Shown here in pieces: positions 55,285 through 64,000 of a DNA stretch of 64,000 bases. The position numbers were made by a program, and so were the translations under genes. The stretch is from the NCBI RefSeq assembly GCF_040954835.1, contig NC_090696.1:75143722-75207721 (forward strand). The letters run 5' to 3'. The DNA is from Lepisosteus oculatus (lineage: Eukaryota; Chordata; Actinopteri; Semionotiformes; Lepisosteidae). The notes beneath the pieces were generated by a model that saw nothing but the letters and a program-made list of their open reading frames with translations, did no database searches and was not told the DNA's origin. Position 1 is the stretch's first letter. Each line of letters starts with the position of its first letter.

Positions 55285-55479
55285 AATGTCTGCCATAGGT
55301 CTGTAGATTTTGTTGGATTTTGGGTTTCATGTTCATTTTATTTGCTGTGGCAGCACTGATTGTGTACCCACCGGTCATGCTAATAAAGCACCTTGAATTG
55401 CATTGAATGAAATTGAAAGGAGGGGGGTGGGTGGGATAAACACTTCCCTTTTCTTGTGCAGGGGGACGTTGGATACCCC

Positions 55480-56560
55480 AAAAACTGTGGATACCGCTTT
55501 AAGGCGGCCGCCCTCGCGCGCCTCGTCCCGGGAACATGCAAAACCGCGGCGCGCTGCCTTATGGGGCCGCACCGGGGCGCATGCGCAGACGGAGGGGGGG
55601 GTGTTCTGTTTGAAGTGGAGCTGCAGTTGGTCCAGCGGACCGAGCCGCTCAAGAGGCAACACAGTAGCTACATTATCCTCCTCTTCCTCCTCCCTCCCCC
55701 CCCCCTTCCCCACCTACCAAATGCCCCTCTCCTGAAGTTGCCCGCTCGCCTTTATTTTTGTTGGTGGTGGTGGTGGTGTTTTTTTTCTTTCTTTCTTTCT
55801 TTCTTCCCCCAATCCTCCGCGCTTTCATGCATCGCCACCACGATGCTGGGGCATTACCCGAGCGTGGAGAAGACCCAGCTGGTCAGCTATGTGGAGGAGT
55901 ATCTCGAGTGTGTGGAGTCGCTGCCTTTGGACCTGCAGAGGAACGTCTCCTTGTTGAGAGAGATCGATACGAAGTACCAGGGTAGGTCACGTTTTCGGCA
56001 CTTTTTCTTTTTTTTTTTTGGGCGAGCGAGCTCCCCCCTCGGCGTGCGATCTGCCCCGAAAGGGCGACCCTGATTTCCCCCTCCTGCCCCGTCTCCTCTC
56101 GATGCGGCTGCAGGACGACACGGGCTGATCTTTGTTGTGTGCTTTTCTACGCGTGTGTGTGTGTGTGCGTGTGTGTATTTCGCTCACTCCCCACGCGTCG
56201 CGGGTGTGTGACCTCGTTGGGCTGCCGGGGACGGATCGCAATGGACCCTGCGCGGTTGTCTCCTCTCTCTCCCCGATGCCCAGTACCGACCACCAGCACC
56301 AGCCCGAGGGGCGACCGCGGACGTGCGCTCCCCCAAGTCGAGACTGACTTCTGGGAATCAGCCATTTTGGCAGCGGATGGGGTGAGAAAACTCGCCCGGC
56401 CGGCCGGCCGGCGCTGTGCACCGCACTTTTAAAGAGGGGGTCCGTCGTGGCGGTGTGTTGGCCAGGGACTGCACCCCCGGTGTGCAGCGGTTCTGCTCGG
56501 CGTCAGTATCGGGGGCTGCCGTGGCCGTGTTTGGCTCGACGGCCACAGTCCAGCCTCCCC
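55480..56560 (+). promoter_or_regulatory. ING2 CpG-rich promoter, exon 1 and start of intron
   Basis: GC- and CpG-dense sequence around exon 1 in an AT-rich setting, typical of a vertebrate CpG-island promoter. No clear TATA box close to the start was seen. Within it are (GGT)n at about 55761-55778 and (TTTC)n at about 55786-55806, directly before the start region. The transcription start is not determinable. Confidence 0.6.
55843..55981 (+). CDS. ING2: ING2 exon 1
   Basis: ATG in context CACGATGC; encodes [20 protein letters not shown] through REIDTKYQ plus one base. Donor CCAGG/GTAGGT. The short first exon and single phase-1 intron match the known two-exon ING2 structure. Confidence 0.95.
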
Positions 56561-59500
56561 AGTTGAAGGGAGAGCGCTTTTCTCCCCTTCCCTAGACCGA
56601 GTATCTGCAAATGTCATGCCTCTTAAATATCCTTGACACCATTGCCGAGGTACGGTTTGCAAGAGACGCCGGGTCCGGGGGTACACGCAGCTCTGTATGT
56701 GGTGTGTCAGTCTCCGGGGTTGGCACCTCACAGTAGTGAACAGTTTCCTTCTGTTTAAGAAAAGTTTTTTTTTTATTTGGCCCACAATTTATTGCAAAAC
56801 GCTCTCGATCCGTGGAAGACGGGGAAACGCCAAGACGTGTTGAACCGCGCGTTTTCGTCCTTTTGTGCTGTTTTTTTTTTGTGTGTATTAAGACGTCTAT
56901 GAATACATTTTACTCGCAGATCAGAAGTGTCGTCACTTCCTGGATATCAGCACACGGCTTGAACGCGGAAGTGCTGCTGCAAAGACATGTTTCGCTCTTT
57001 ATTTTTTAGGTTTCAGTACATTCAGTAGATTTCCAGTTAACCAGAGTTCAGGGTATTACAATGATCTTCATTCACGTATCGGTCAGTATTACATTTTCAA
57101 GCTGCTGCTGCTTCCGCCAAAATACCCCACCCATTATCGGAAGAAATGAGCACACTTTATTCGTTACGAGCCCAGGCGCTCATGTCAACTCTGCAGAAAT
57201 TACTCCAATAGGCAGGTTAAAATAAGCGTATTCACAGCAGTAAATTACTTTAAAAAACAGTTGATGCGAACGAAAAACTGGATGCATCAGTGTTTTCCCA
57301 TAATTCTCCAGGTTTACCTTTCGATGTATGTGATAATTTTGTATTTTATCAGCTACACGGAGTCCATGCTGCTGTTACCAAGCCCACGGTAATACCGTTC
57401 GTTTCGATACGAAGAAAGTGTATGAGCTCGCAGATCTAACTGTGCATCCATTTTATTGCCATTTCAGTATGTAGCATTAGCAAATCTAGTGTCTGTGCCT
57501 TCAGGTCAGATACTAAGTTGGGCGTTTGGGCAAAGAACGTTTAAAATATGTAAGTTGGGGATATTGACTCAATTTGTAGTGTTTTAAAGCACTGCCTTTT
57601 CGAGATCTAGTATAAATAAGGATATACCCACACCTGACTTGGGAGAAAGCAACTTAGGGGTGTAACCTGGGTGCACTTAATCTCTGTTCCTGCTTAAGAA
57701 CAGGAGAAGAGCTGTCAGCAGTTGTAGAAGCATTTTAGGCTTTTTAGAAAGCTCAGGCAAAGAAAGAAGTCCTACTTTTATTTTAATGCATCAAAGGTCC
57801 TTTAGGAACAAACCCAGTCTTCATATTTAATGTAGTTTTTAACATCCTAGGTGTGTATTGTTACAAATACCAGACTAAAGCGGGCTCTGTCTAACTTACA
57901 CGGCCGTTGTTGGTTTTGCAGTCCAGTTTTCAAGTGTAGTGGTAGCAGATTTTACATCTGGTTTGACAAGTACCGCTGGTGGTAAATGAAATTTGTAAAA
58001 GGTGTCAGAATTTACATCTGGTCTGAGCGTGGTCACGTTTGCCTCATGTAACTGCTGGACGTCATCCAGTTGGGTGCTGCTCTTGAAATTGGGCCCCTCC
58101 TGTGTGTAAAGTGCTTTAGGTGGCCTGTATAAAGGCAGTTGTTACTGTAGGACTCGTGGTGTGAAAAGGGGCAGGCTCGGACAAGCGTGCGTTGGGAAAG
58201 CATGCACAGGCTTTATCTCTGCCTTGCAGGGTCAAAGGTCCTAGCCATGAGAAGAGCGGATTAGCAGCTGGAGACTATCGGGGGGGGGGGGGGGGCAGGG
58301 TGCCAAAAAAACTAATTCCAAGTTATGCACATGTTTTTTTAAATGTGGTAATAATAATAATTGCTTACATTTATATAGCGCTTTTCTGGACACTCCACTC
58401 AAAGCGCTTTACAGGTAATGGGGATCCCCTCCACCACCACCAGTGTGCAGCCCCACCTGGATGATGCGACGGCAGCCACAGTGCGCCAGAACGCTCCCCA
58501 CACACCAGCTCTCAGGAGGGAGGAGAGCAGAGTAATGAAGCCAATTCATAGAGGGGGATTATTAGGAGGCCATGATTGGTAAGGGCCAATGGGAAATGTG
58601 GCCAGGACGCCGGGGTTACACCCCTACTCTTTACGAGAAACGCCCTGGGATTTTTAATGACCACAGAGAGTCAGGACCTCGGTTTTACGTCTCATCCGAA
58701 GGACAGCGCCTGTTTACAGTATAGTGTCCCCATCACTATACTGGGGCATTAGGACCCACACAGACTGCAGGGTGAGCGCCCCCTGCTGGCCTCACTAACA
58801 CCTCTTCCAGCAGCAACCTTAGTTTTTCCCAGGAGGTCTCCCATCCAGGTACTGGCCAGGCTCACACCTGCTGAGCTTCAGTGGGTTGCCAGTTGTGAGT
58901 TGCAGGGTGATATGGCTGCTGGCTGGTAATGGACCATTTCTTATTACAGCTGCCGATTTTGGAAGTGCCCAACTGGGAGGCCCTCAGAGAGTTGCAGGAG
59001 CCTGTTCGGCTGCGTTCTCAGGGGTCGAACGATGGAGAATGGAGTGATTGGCGCATCCCTGCTTTGCACATATACCGGCCAGTGTGCTCAAGATAATCCC
59101 CCTGTTTGTTGTCCCATGCAGAAGTGCTGAAGGAGGTGGATGAGGTGTACGAGAGGTTCAGACGCGAGCCGGAGCCGGGGCAGCGGCGGCGCCTGCAGAG
59201 CCAGCTCCAGCGCGCGCTGATCGGCAGCCAGGAGCTGGGCGACGAGAAGCTGACCGTGGTCGCGCAGATGCTGGAGCTGGTGGAGAACCGCGCCCGGCAG
59301 ATGGAGTCGCACGCGCCCTGCTTCCAGGAGCCGGCCGAGGCCGCCGAGAAGGGCGCGGAGAAGGGCAGGCCGGAGGCGGCGGCGGCAGCGCCGCCCGAGA
59401 GGGCCTCCGCCCGGCGGCCGCGCCGCCAGCGCAACAGCGAGAGCCGCGACCCCTGCCACCCGGCCAACGGCGTGGAGGAAGCGGGCGAGGAGCCGGCGCC

Positions 59501-59810
59501 CAGGGAGAAGAAGTCCAAGTCCTCCAAGAAGAAGAAGCGCTCCAAGGCCAAGCAGGAGCGGGAGGTGTCCCCCGTGGAGTTCGCCATCGACCCCAACGAG
59601 CCCACCTACTGCCTGTGCAACCAAGTGTCCTACGGCGAGATGATCGGCTGCGACAACGAGGAGTGCCCCATCGAGTGGTTCCACTTCTCCTGCGTCGGAC
59701 TCACCTACAAGCCCAAGGGCAAGTGGTACTGCCCCAAGTGCAGGGGCGACAGCGAAAAGACGATGGACAAGAGCATCGAGAAGGCTAAAAAGGACAGAAG
59801 GTCTAGGTAG
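55843..59810 (+). CDS. ING2: ING2 (inhibitor of growth family member 2), complete, 2 exons
   Basis: Nuclear chromatin reader of the Sin3A-HDAC1/2 corepressor; the family PHD finger binds H3K4me3 and the basic C-terminus binds phosphoinositides. CDS joins 55843-55981 and 59122-59810, 275 aa (human about 280). Seen: N-terminal ING domain with [20 protein letters not shown] and [14 protein letters not shown]; Ala/Glu-rich linker; basic nuclear-localisation tract [19 protein letters not shown] finger about residues 209-254 with zinc ligands C210, C212, C223, C228, H234, C237, C250, C253; probable H3K4me3 cage/groove residues Y209, M220 and W232; C-terminal KKDRRSR. The ending and PHD favour ING2 over ING1, although the N-terminus (LREIDTKYQ) also resembles ING1. 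The start is the ATG with A at -3 in the CpG-rich region. Confidence 0.97.
58040..58145 (+). mobile_element. SINE 3' fragment in the ING2 intron
   Basis: GGTGCTGCTCTTGAAATTGG followed by AAAGTGCTTTAGG and a TATAAAGGCAGT ending; resembles the same SINE tail class. Short and decayed. Confidence 0.3.
58280..58295 (+). repeat. Poly-G tract (16 G)
   Basis: Homopolymer in the ING2 intron just before SINE copy 4. Confidence 0.9.
58350..58923 (-). mobile_element. 5S-derived SINE, full length (copy 4), in the ING2 intron
   Basis: Reverse complement with the (ATT)n tail at 58350 and the 5S head at about 58810-58923. It is very close to copy 1 in sequence. TGGTAAT occurs at both borders (58346-58352 and 58924-58930), a likely target duplication. 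Confidence 0.9.
58774..58792 (-). promoter_or_regulatory. CTCF-consensus motif inside SINE copy 4
   Basis: Minus strand AGGCCAGCAGGGGGCGCTC, the same motif at the same place in the SINE as in copy 1, within the ING2 intron. Confidence 0.55.
59122..59810 (+). CDS. ING2: ING2 exon 2
   Basis: Acceptor tgtcccatgcAG/AAGTGC restores the split Glu codon (G+AA). It holds the rest of the ING domain, the nuclear-localisation tract, the PHD finger and the polybasic tail, ending at TAG 59808-59810. Codons are strongly G/C-ending, unlike the AT-rich flanks. Confidence 0.96.
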
Positions 59811-60420
59811 TGACCCGCGTCGGCCTTCTTGTTGTCATGTTGCTGATGAAACAATCCTTCTGGAGACTAAGCGGCGTTCATTTTGAACCCTGGGTATGAA
59901 CGATACATCGAAGCTGCCGAACACCTGTTTTCAATTCATCTGTTGCTGCACTTAGCCGAGAGGGTAGTACGCAGGACAGAAACAGTGTGGCCACTGAGCG
60001 GAATACTGCAGAGACCTCTCCATGTTTCCTTAAGATTACTGCAGGTGACACTGCCATAACTGCTCTGTATAGGTGCATTATTATGTGACTTGTGACTTTA
60101 TAAATGGGGCTATATTGAGGAACTGAACATAAAAAGATTACAGGTAAAAATTGTAAAAGTATATACAACTTCGAGCATTGATAGAACAAGGCACAAGACT
60201 ACATGTAACTGGGATACACAGTATTTGTAGGTGATGTTGAAAAGATATCTTGTAACTTTTTTTTAGTCAAATTAAAAATTCTGGCCTTTTTTTTTTAAAA
60301 GTCTTCCAAAACCAGTGGCAAACTTTCACTGATTTCACTGTTCAATAATATTTGGTATTTCTAATTTAATTTTCTTAAGTTTTTCAGTATTTAAATAAAC
60401 CTGTGCCAGCGATTGTCTAT
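59811..60420 (+). other. ING2: Probable ING2 3'UTR
   Basis: AT-rich sequence after the stop codon with an AATAAA at 60394-60399. No other coding potential was recognised. Confidence 0.45.
60394..60399 (+). terminator. Candidate ING2 polyadenylation signal
   Basis: AATAAA hexamer 584 bp after the ING2 stop, followed by T-rich sequence. Other hexamers occur further downstream (about 61433). Confidence 0.4.
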
Positions 60421-61288
60421 GTAGATTTATTTTAATGCAGAAGAAACAAGAATTGGGGGATGGCTGTATATTGTTTATGATTATCATACTGTAGCTGAAA
60501 GCGATAAGCTTGGTAAATGTCATTGAGTTACGTTAAGAATTATCATTCCATTTGCTTGCATACGAGATGGTATAACACTCTAGGTTCTCAGAAGAATACG
60601 TTTAATCTTCTGAAGTTTTTTTTTTCTGAAAGTCCTCCTCCAGTACTGGCACAGACATTGCAAACACAGTAGAAGCAATCCAAAGCATTCTACTGACGAG
60701 TCACGTTTGTACTGTATCTCCGAACCTCAAAAAGAAGACCCCAGAACCCATTGTTTCCCAAAGCAAAACTGACTGTAAATTCATACTGCGCCCAAGAGGA
60801 AAGTAACTTTATTTCCACTAGGATGAATCTCTTAACTTTCAACGTATGTTTATGAAGTGTAAATATACTTCATGCTTTTTTTAGCATGTTGGGTTCATGC
60901 CAGTTCTTTACTTTTTTAGAAGTGGGTTGTTTGAATTCTTCATGCATCTGCTAATTTATTTCATGTCTATTTCCATCGTTGTTAGGGATGCAAAGACTAA
61001 TTTCCAAGTAAAGAATAATCCATGGTGCTTTGAAACAGTGGAACATTCCAACTACTTTTTGGATGATCACTGAAATCTATAACGTACAATTGCTGGGACC
61101 TGTGGCACATCTTTTTCCTAGTGCTGTAATGAAGAGGGGTGTGGTCTGTATTCAAAATCATAATTCAATTTTTGCGAATGTGGCCATACACCGACCACCC
61201 TTGGCACTCTTTCCTGTGGTTTTCATTATGACAGTCAGGGACACAGTGCTGTACAATACAGGCATACAGGCTGTATCCCTGCCATCGT

Positions 61289-61301
61289 GGGTCAAAGGTC
61301 A
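61289..61301 (+). promoter_or_regulatory. DR1 nuclear-receptor-type site
   Basis: GGGTCAAAGGTCA is a perfect direct repeat with one-base spacing (HNF4/RXR/PPAR class). A related site, GGGTCAAAGGTCC, lies at 58229-58241 in the ING2 intron. Confidence 0.35.
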
Positions 61302-62039
61302 CAGCAGTGAGCAGGGTTGATTTGTAGTAGTCAACCCAAACAAACCAATCCCGACATTTCACAGCAACCAGAAATGATAAAGTCTATCATCATTTATATT
61401 TATTGTATTTTATGACTCATGATTAAGAAATAATAAAAAAATAAGCAAAGTAAATTCAGGAAGGATAGTGTAGTAATCCTCAAGAATGCAAACGGCCTCA
61501 TCTCATTTTTCACAAGTGCTCTTCATGTCTTATGTTGTCGATTAGTCTCAGCTGGAATATCTCACTGTGTTCGGATATGTACCCATCTAGGCGTCCCAAT
61601 ATTAGGTCTATTTAATTAGCAACCAAGAGTGAATTCTGTTGTCTGTCAATGCTTAAATCAATCCAGGCCACTCCTGTGAGAGGCATTAGTGGTTTAAATG
61701 GGTTCTCAGCAAAACACAGCTCCTTGGCAAAGCCAGATCATTCATTGATTTTGAATAATGAAGAAGCTGTCTTTAGTCTTTGACTGGAACATTCTCTTAT
61801 GAAACTTAGGACTCAATTCGCTGGACTGTGGCTAAGGCTGTAACTAAAACTCTTTTGTTGAGAAATGTCTAATTTAGAATAGAAAAGCTTCCCGAGGACA
61901 CCTTTAATTGGTTACATTTCCTTAACTGTTTCATTTCTTAGTATGAAAGAATTTTCATATCCAATAGTATTTTTAAAGATGTATTTTAAGTGTCATTTAG
62001 TAATCAGTGCTTTAAAAGTGAGCTGTGCTGCATCGAGTC

Positions 62040-62175
62040 CAAGACTAGGAGGCTGTCCTGTGATGTCCCAGCCAGAGGTTCTCCTGCCTTGCCCCTGTTG
62101 CTTGCTGGGATAGGCAGCAGCTCCCTTGTGACCCTGTATTGGATGAAAATGTACGGAAGGACTGAAGAACGGATG
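62040..62175 (+). repeat. End of a related fish repeat
   Basis: TTGCTGGGATAGGCAGCAGC then CCTTGTGACCCTGTATTGGA TGAAAATG, with a decayed GGATGG-type end; a second fragment of the same class about 290 bp upstream of the larger copy. Confidence 0.55.
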
Positions 62176-62464
62176 GCTAAATAGTTTTGGACAGGAGCAA
62201 AGCCGTTTTCTATTGAAGACCGCAATTGATTCTATTCTGTTGAGTGACTTCATGTGGTAAGAAATATTACACCTAATTTGATTTTCATTTTAGACTGTTA
62301 AATTAAACCCCATGACTCAGGACACCCTGCAACAACTTAACTGTTTGATATGGTACCCAGTGAAAAGCAAGAGGCTTTGAAACCCAAATTCTGAAGAGTT
62401 AGAATGATTTAATTAATTCGAGCATGAAAAAAAGGCTTTTTATTGCTGCGACACTTGACAAACT

Positions 62465-62765
62465 GTCCATCCGTCCGTCTCCTAACCCTTCTTCCAATCT
62501 AGGGTCACGGGGGAGCTGGAGCCTATCCTGGCACGCAGCAGGCCCAAGACGGGGTACACGCCTGTCCATCACGGGGCACCACGGCCGAGTCTCCCTGAAG
62601 CTCATCCGCCCACCGGTATGGTTGCGAGTTGGAAGAAAACGGGAGCAACCAGAGGAACCCCACAAGAACAGGGGGAGAACACACACTCTCACACACACAG
62701 AGAGCACCCCATGTTTGGAGTGCTGCGAGGCAGCAGTGCTTGCCACTGCGCCATCCTGCTGCCGT
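62465..62765 (+). repeat. Common fish interspersed repeat
   Basis: Contains CCATCCGTCCGTCTCCTAAC, GGGTCACGGGGGAGCTGGAG CC, GGGTACACGCCTGTCCATCA and GAAAACGGGAGCAACCAGAG, the usual order of this ubiquitous fish repeat. It lies just beyond the 3' end of the minus-strand WD gene. Confidence 0.75.
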
Positions 62766-63087
62766 GTGTGTGTGTGTGAGATCTACTTTAAACTGGAAGA
62801 TTTCTCATTTTAGAAAATACATCTTAGAAGGTAAGTGAACTGCAATAAAAACCCTGATTGTACAGATACTTTCCAGTAAAGTTAAGGGAGGATTTTTAGC
62901 GTATATTTCATCATCATTTGGGAAAAAATGTAAGCTGATAAAGTGAACTGTGCCTTCTAGCAGGACAGCAGAGAGTAGGATACAGTAGAACTGCTCCTCT
63001 GTTGGATGAAAATGTCATCCCCATCCCGCTGTGACAGAGGCTGGAGTGATGGGCTCTGTGTGGTTTGCTGTTTTTCATGTACACAAT

Positions 63088-63350
63088 TCAGCATGCGTCT
63101 TTGCCATCCTCCTCCTCCTCCTCCTCCTCGCTGGTGCTCGACTGCTCCGCGAAGAGGCCTGCTCCCGCGCAGGAGGATTTTTCTGCGATCTCCTTGGACA
63201 CGAGTGCCATGGCGATGAGCGCCGGGCTGTCGCTCAGCCCCAGGAGCATGGTTTTGCGGTCCTGGGCCAGCGAGAGGCACCGGATGTTGCTGTCGGGCGT
63301 GAAGACGGACAGAACCGTGCCGGCGTCGAGGTCCCACGTGCTGACGTCCC
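63088..63350 (-). CDS. WD-repeat protein last exon
   Basis: Minus strand: acceptor cttcacacAG/GGGACG. It encodes the last WD blade and an acidic Ser/Glu tail; the Glu run comes from a (TCC)n tract at about 63107-63130 on the plus strand. Stop TGA is at 63088-63090. Confidence 0.72.
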
Positions 63351-63733
63351 CTGTGTGAAGAAACGGCACACAGTACACATGACGACCAGGATCCGGCCCC
63401 CTGGTTCGACAGCTTGCGTTCAATTATTTTCTGCTCTCTTGTTCAATAGGACAGGTTTCCCAAACCTCTTGAGCACAAGAGGTGAGCAGAAGGGGAAAAT
63501 CTGAATAACTGAGTAAATCTCATCATTCCAGTTTCCCCTTTCCCACAGTCCAGCGGAATAAGCGACACTGAGACGATGACACCCAGATCCCTTCAGCTCT
63601 TCACTCACCTGCTAGTAAAATTGCTTTTGCTCCTTCGTCTATAACATGCAGTTTACTGTTCACTCCCATTTCCAGGGTTTCGTAACCAGGAATGGTTTTG
63701 TGTGCTTTTCGGAAAGGATCCCAAACTTTAACC
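63088..63733 (-). CDS. WD-repeat protein, last two coding exons, continues past window
   Basis: Minus-strand exons 63609-63733 and 63088-63350 join in phase to about 128 residues ending at TGA 63088-63090. The first reads VKVWDPFRKAHKTIPGYETL ending AKAILLAG; the second reads DVSTWDLDAGTVLSVFTPDS, then IRCLSLAQDRKTMLLGLSDS, and ends in an acidic tail with seven Glu before DGKDAC. VKVWD and VSTWDLDAG are WD-type blade ends, so these are the last blades of a beta-propeller. The gene is convergent with ING2. The style resembles large NACHT/WD proteins (NWD1/NWD2-like), but I do not recognise the gene; its N-terminal domains lie beyond the window. Confidence 0.72.
63609..63733 (-). CDS. WD-repeat protein penultimate exon
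   Basis: On the minus strand: acceptor ccatccAG/GGTTAAAG, donor TAGCAG/GTGAGT. 125 bp = 1 + 41 codons + 1. It encodes VKVWDPFRKAHKTIPGYETL and then MGVNSKLHVIDEGAKAILLA. It joins the last exon through a Gly codon. Confidence 0.72.
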
Positions 63734-64000
63734 CTGGATGGATGAAGAAGATATATTGTTCTATGCAGCATGCTCACTTATAACAGGTTTTTGCCTCCGT
63801 TTCAGAAATGATATTTTACCAGACATTATTATAAGACTATATAAACAAAGGTGCTGTACATGCTTTTCTATATACATGTGCTGTAAATCACTGTAAGAGA
63901 TCTGTAGAGATTAGACTCCTGTTGCGATCATCATGATATGGACATTCCTTTGGTCTGTTGTGCACAACAATTAGGGGACCTTCTGACATCCAGCAGGGAG

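Larger units (their letters stand above)
55982..59121 (+). other. ING2 intron
   Basis: The first 0.6 kb continues the CpG-rich promoter area, with a (GT)n at about 56153-56176. The rest is AT-rich with a SINE fragment, a poly-G tract and SINE copy 4 ending about 200 bp before the acceptor. Confidence 0.7.
60421..63087. other. Convergent spacer between ING2 and the WD-repeat gene
   Basis: AT-rich; it holds a DR1 site, two fish-repeat fragments and presumably both 3'UTRs. No additional coding sequence was recognised. Confidence 0.5.

Noticed and set aside
55456..56073. 205-aa plus frame spanning ING2 exon 1
   Set aside because: Only the part from ATG 55843 to 55981 is ING2; upstream is promoter/5'UTR including simple repeats, downstream is intron.
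59018..59684. Two ~195-aa minus-strand open frames
   Set aside because: Antisense shadows of the G/C-ending ING2 exon 2.

Overview
The window is vertebrate nuclear DNA. GC-rich coding exons with canonical GT/AG borders sit in AT-rich introns full of SINEs, DNA-transposon remnants and microsatellites. The repeats point to a ray-finned fish: 5S-rRNA-derived SINEs ending in (ATT)n, a tRNA-type SINE, a decayed Tc1 element and the common fish 'GGTCACGGGGGAGCTGGAGCC' repeat. A non-teleost such as a gar or bowfin is plausible, but I cannot prove the species. No bacterial genes, operons, CRISPR arrays or functional rRNA/tRNA genes are visible.

Layout. (1) 1-35,561, plus strand: the 3' ~90% of WWC2, a KIBRA-family Hippo-pathway scaffold. 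There are 21 coding exons in continuous phase, from the end of the second WW domain to the C-terminal PDZ ligand ADDV. The first exons lie upstream of the window. A 3'UTR follows, with AATAAA signals near 36,454-36,470. (2) About 36,500-55,500: a gene-free spacer with 5S-SINE copies, one split by a solo LTR, a tRNA SINE, and an isolated CpG-rich patch with a TATA box and a palindromic CRE about 1.4-1.8 kb upstream of ING2. (3) 55,843-59,810, plus strand: complete two-exon ING2 (275 aa, PHD-finger H3K4me3 reader of the Sin3/HDAC complex) with a CpG-rich promoter and a 3.1-kb intron carrying another 5S SINE. (4) 63,088-63,733, minus strand: the last two coding exons of a WD-repeat protein, convergent with ING2 and continuing beyond the window.

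The WWC2-ING2 order matches human 4q35, but no CDKN2AIP-like gene is visible between them. Among the less ordinary observations are a GC-AG intron in WWC2 whose weak donor runs into about 300 bp of G-rich minisatellite, a consensus CTCF motif inside the 5S-SINE family, two same-orientation SINE copies flanking an in-frame WWC2 exon, a ~200-bp hairpin element, and a solo LTR with a perfect 5-bp target duplication nested in an old SINE. I found nothing that amounts to a new biological system; the interest lies in gene structure and repeat-borne regulatory signals.
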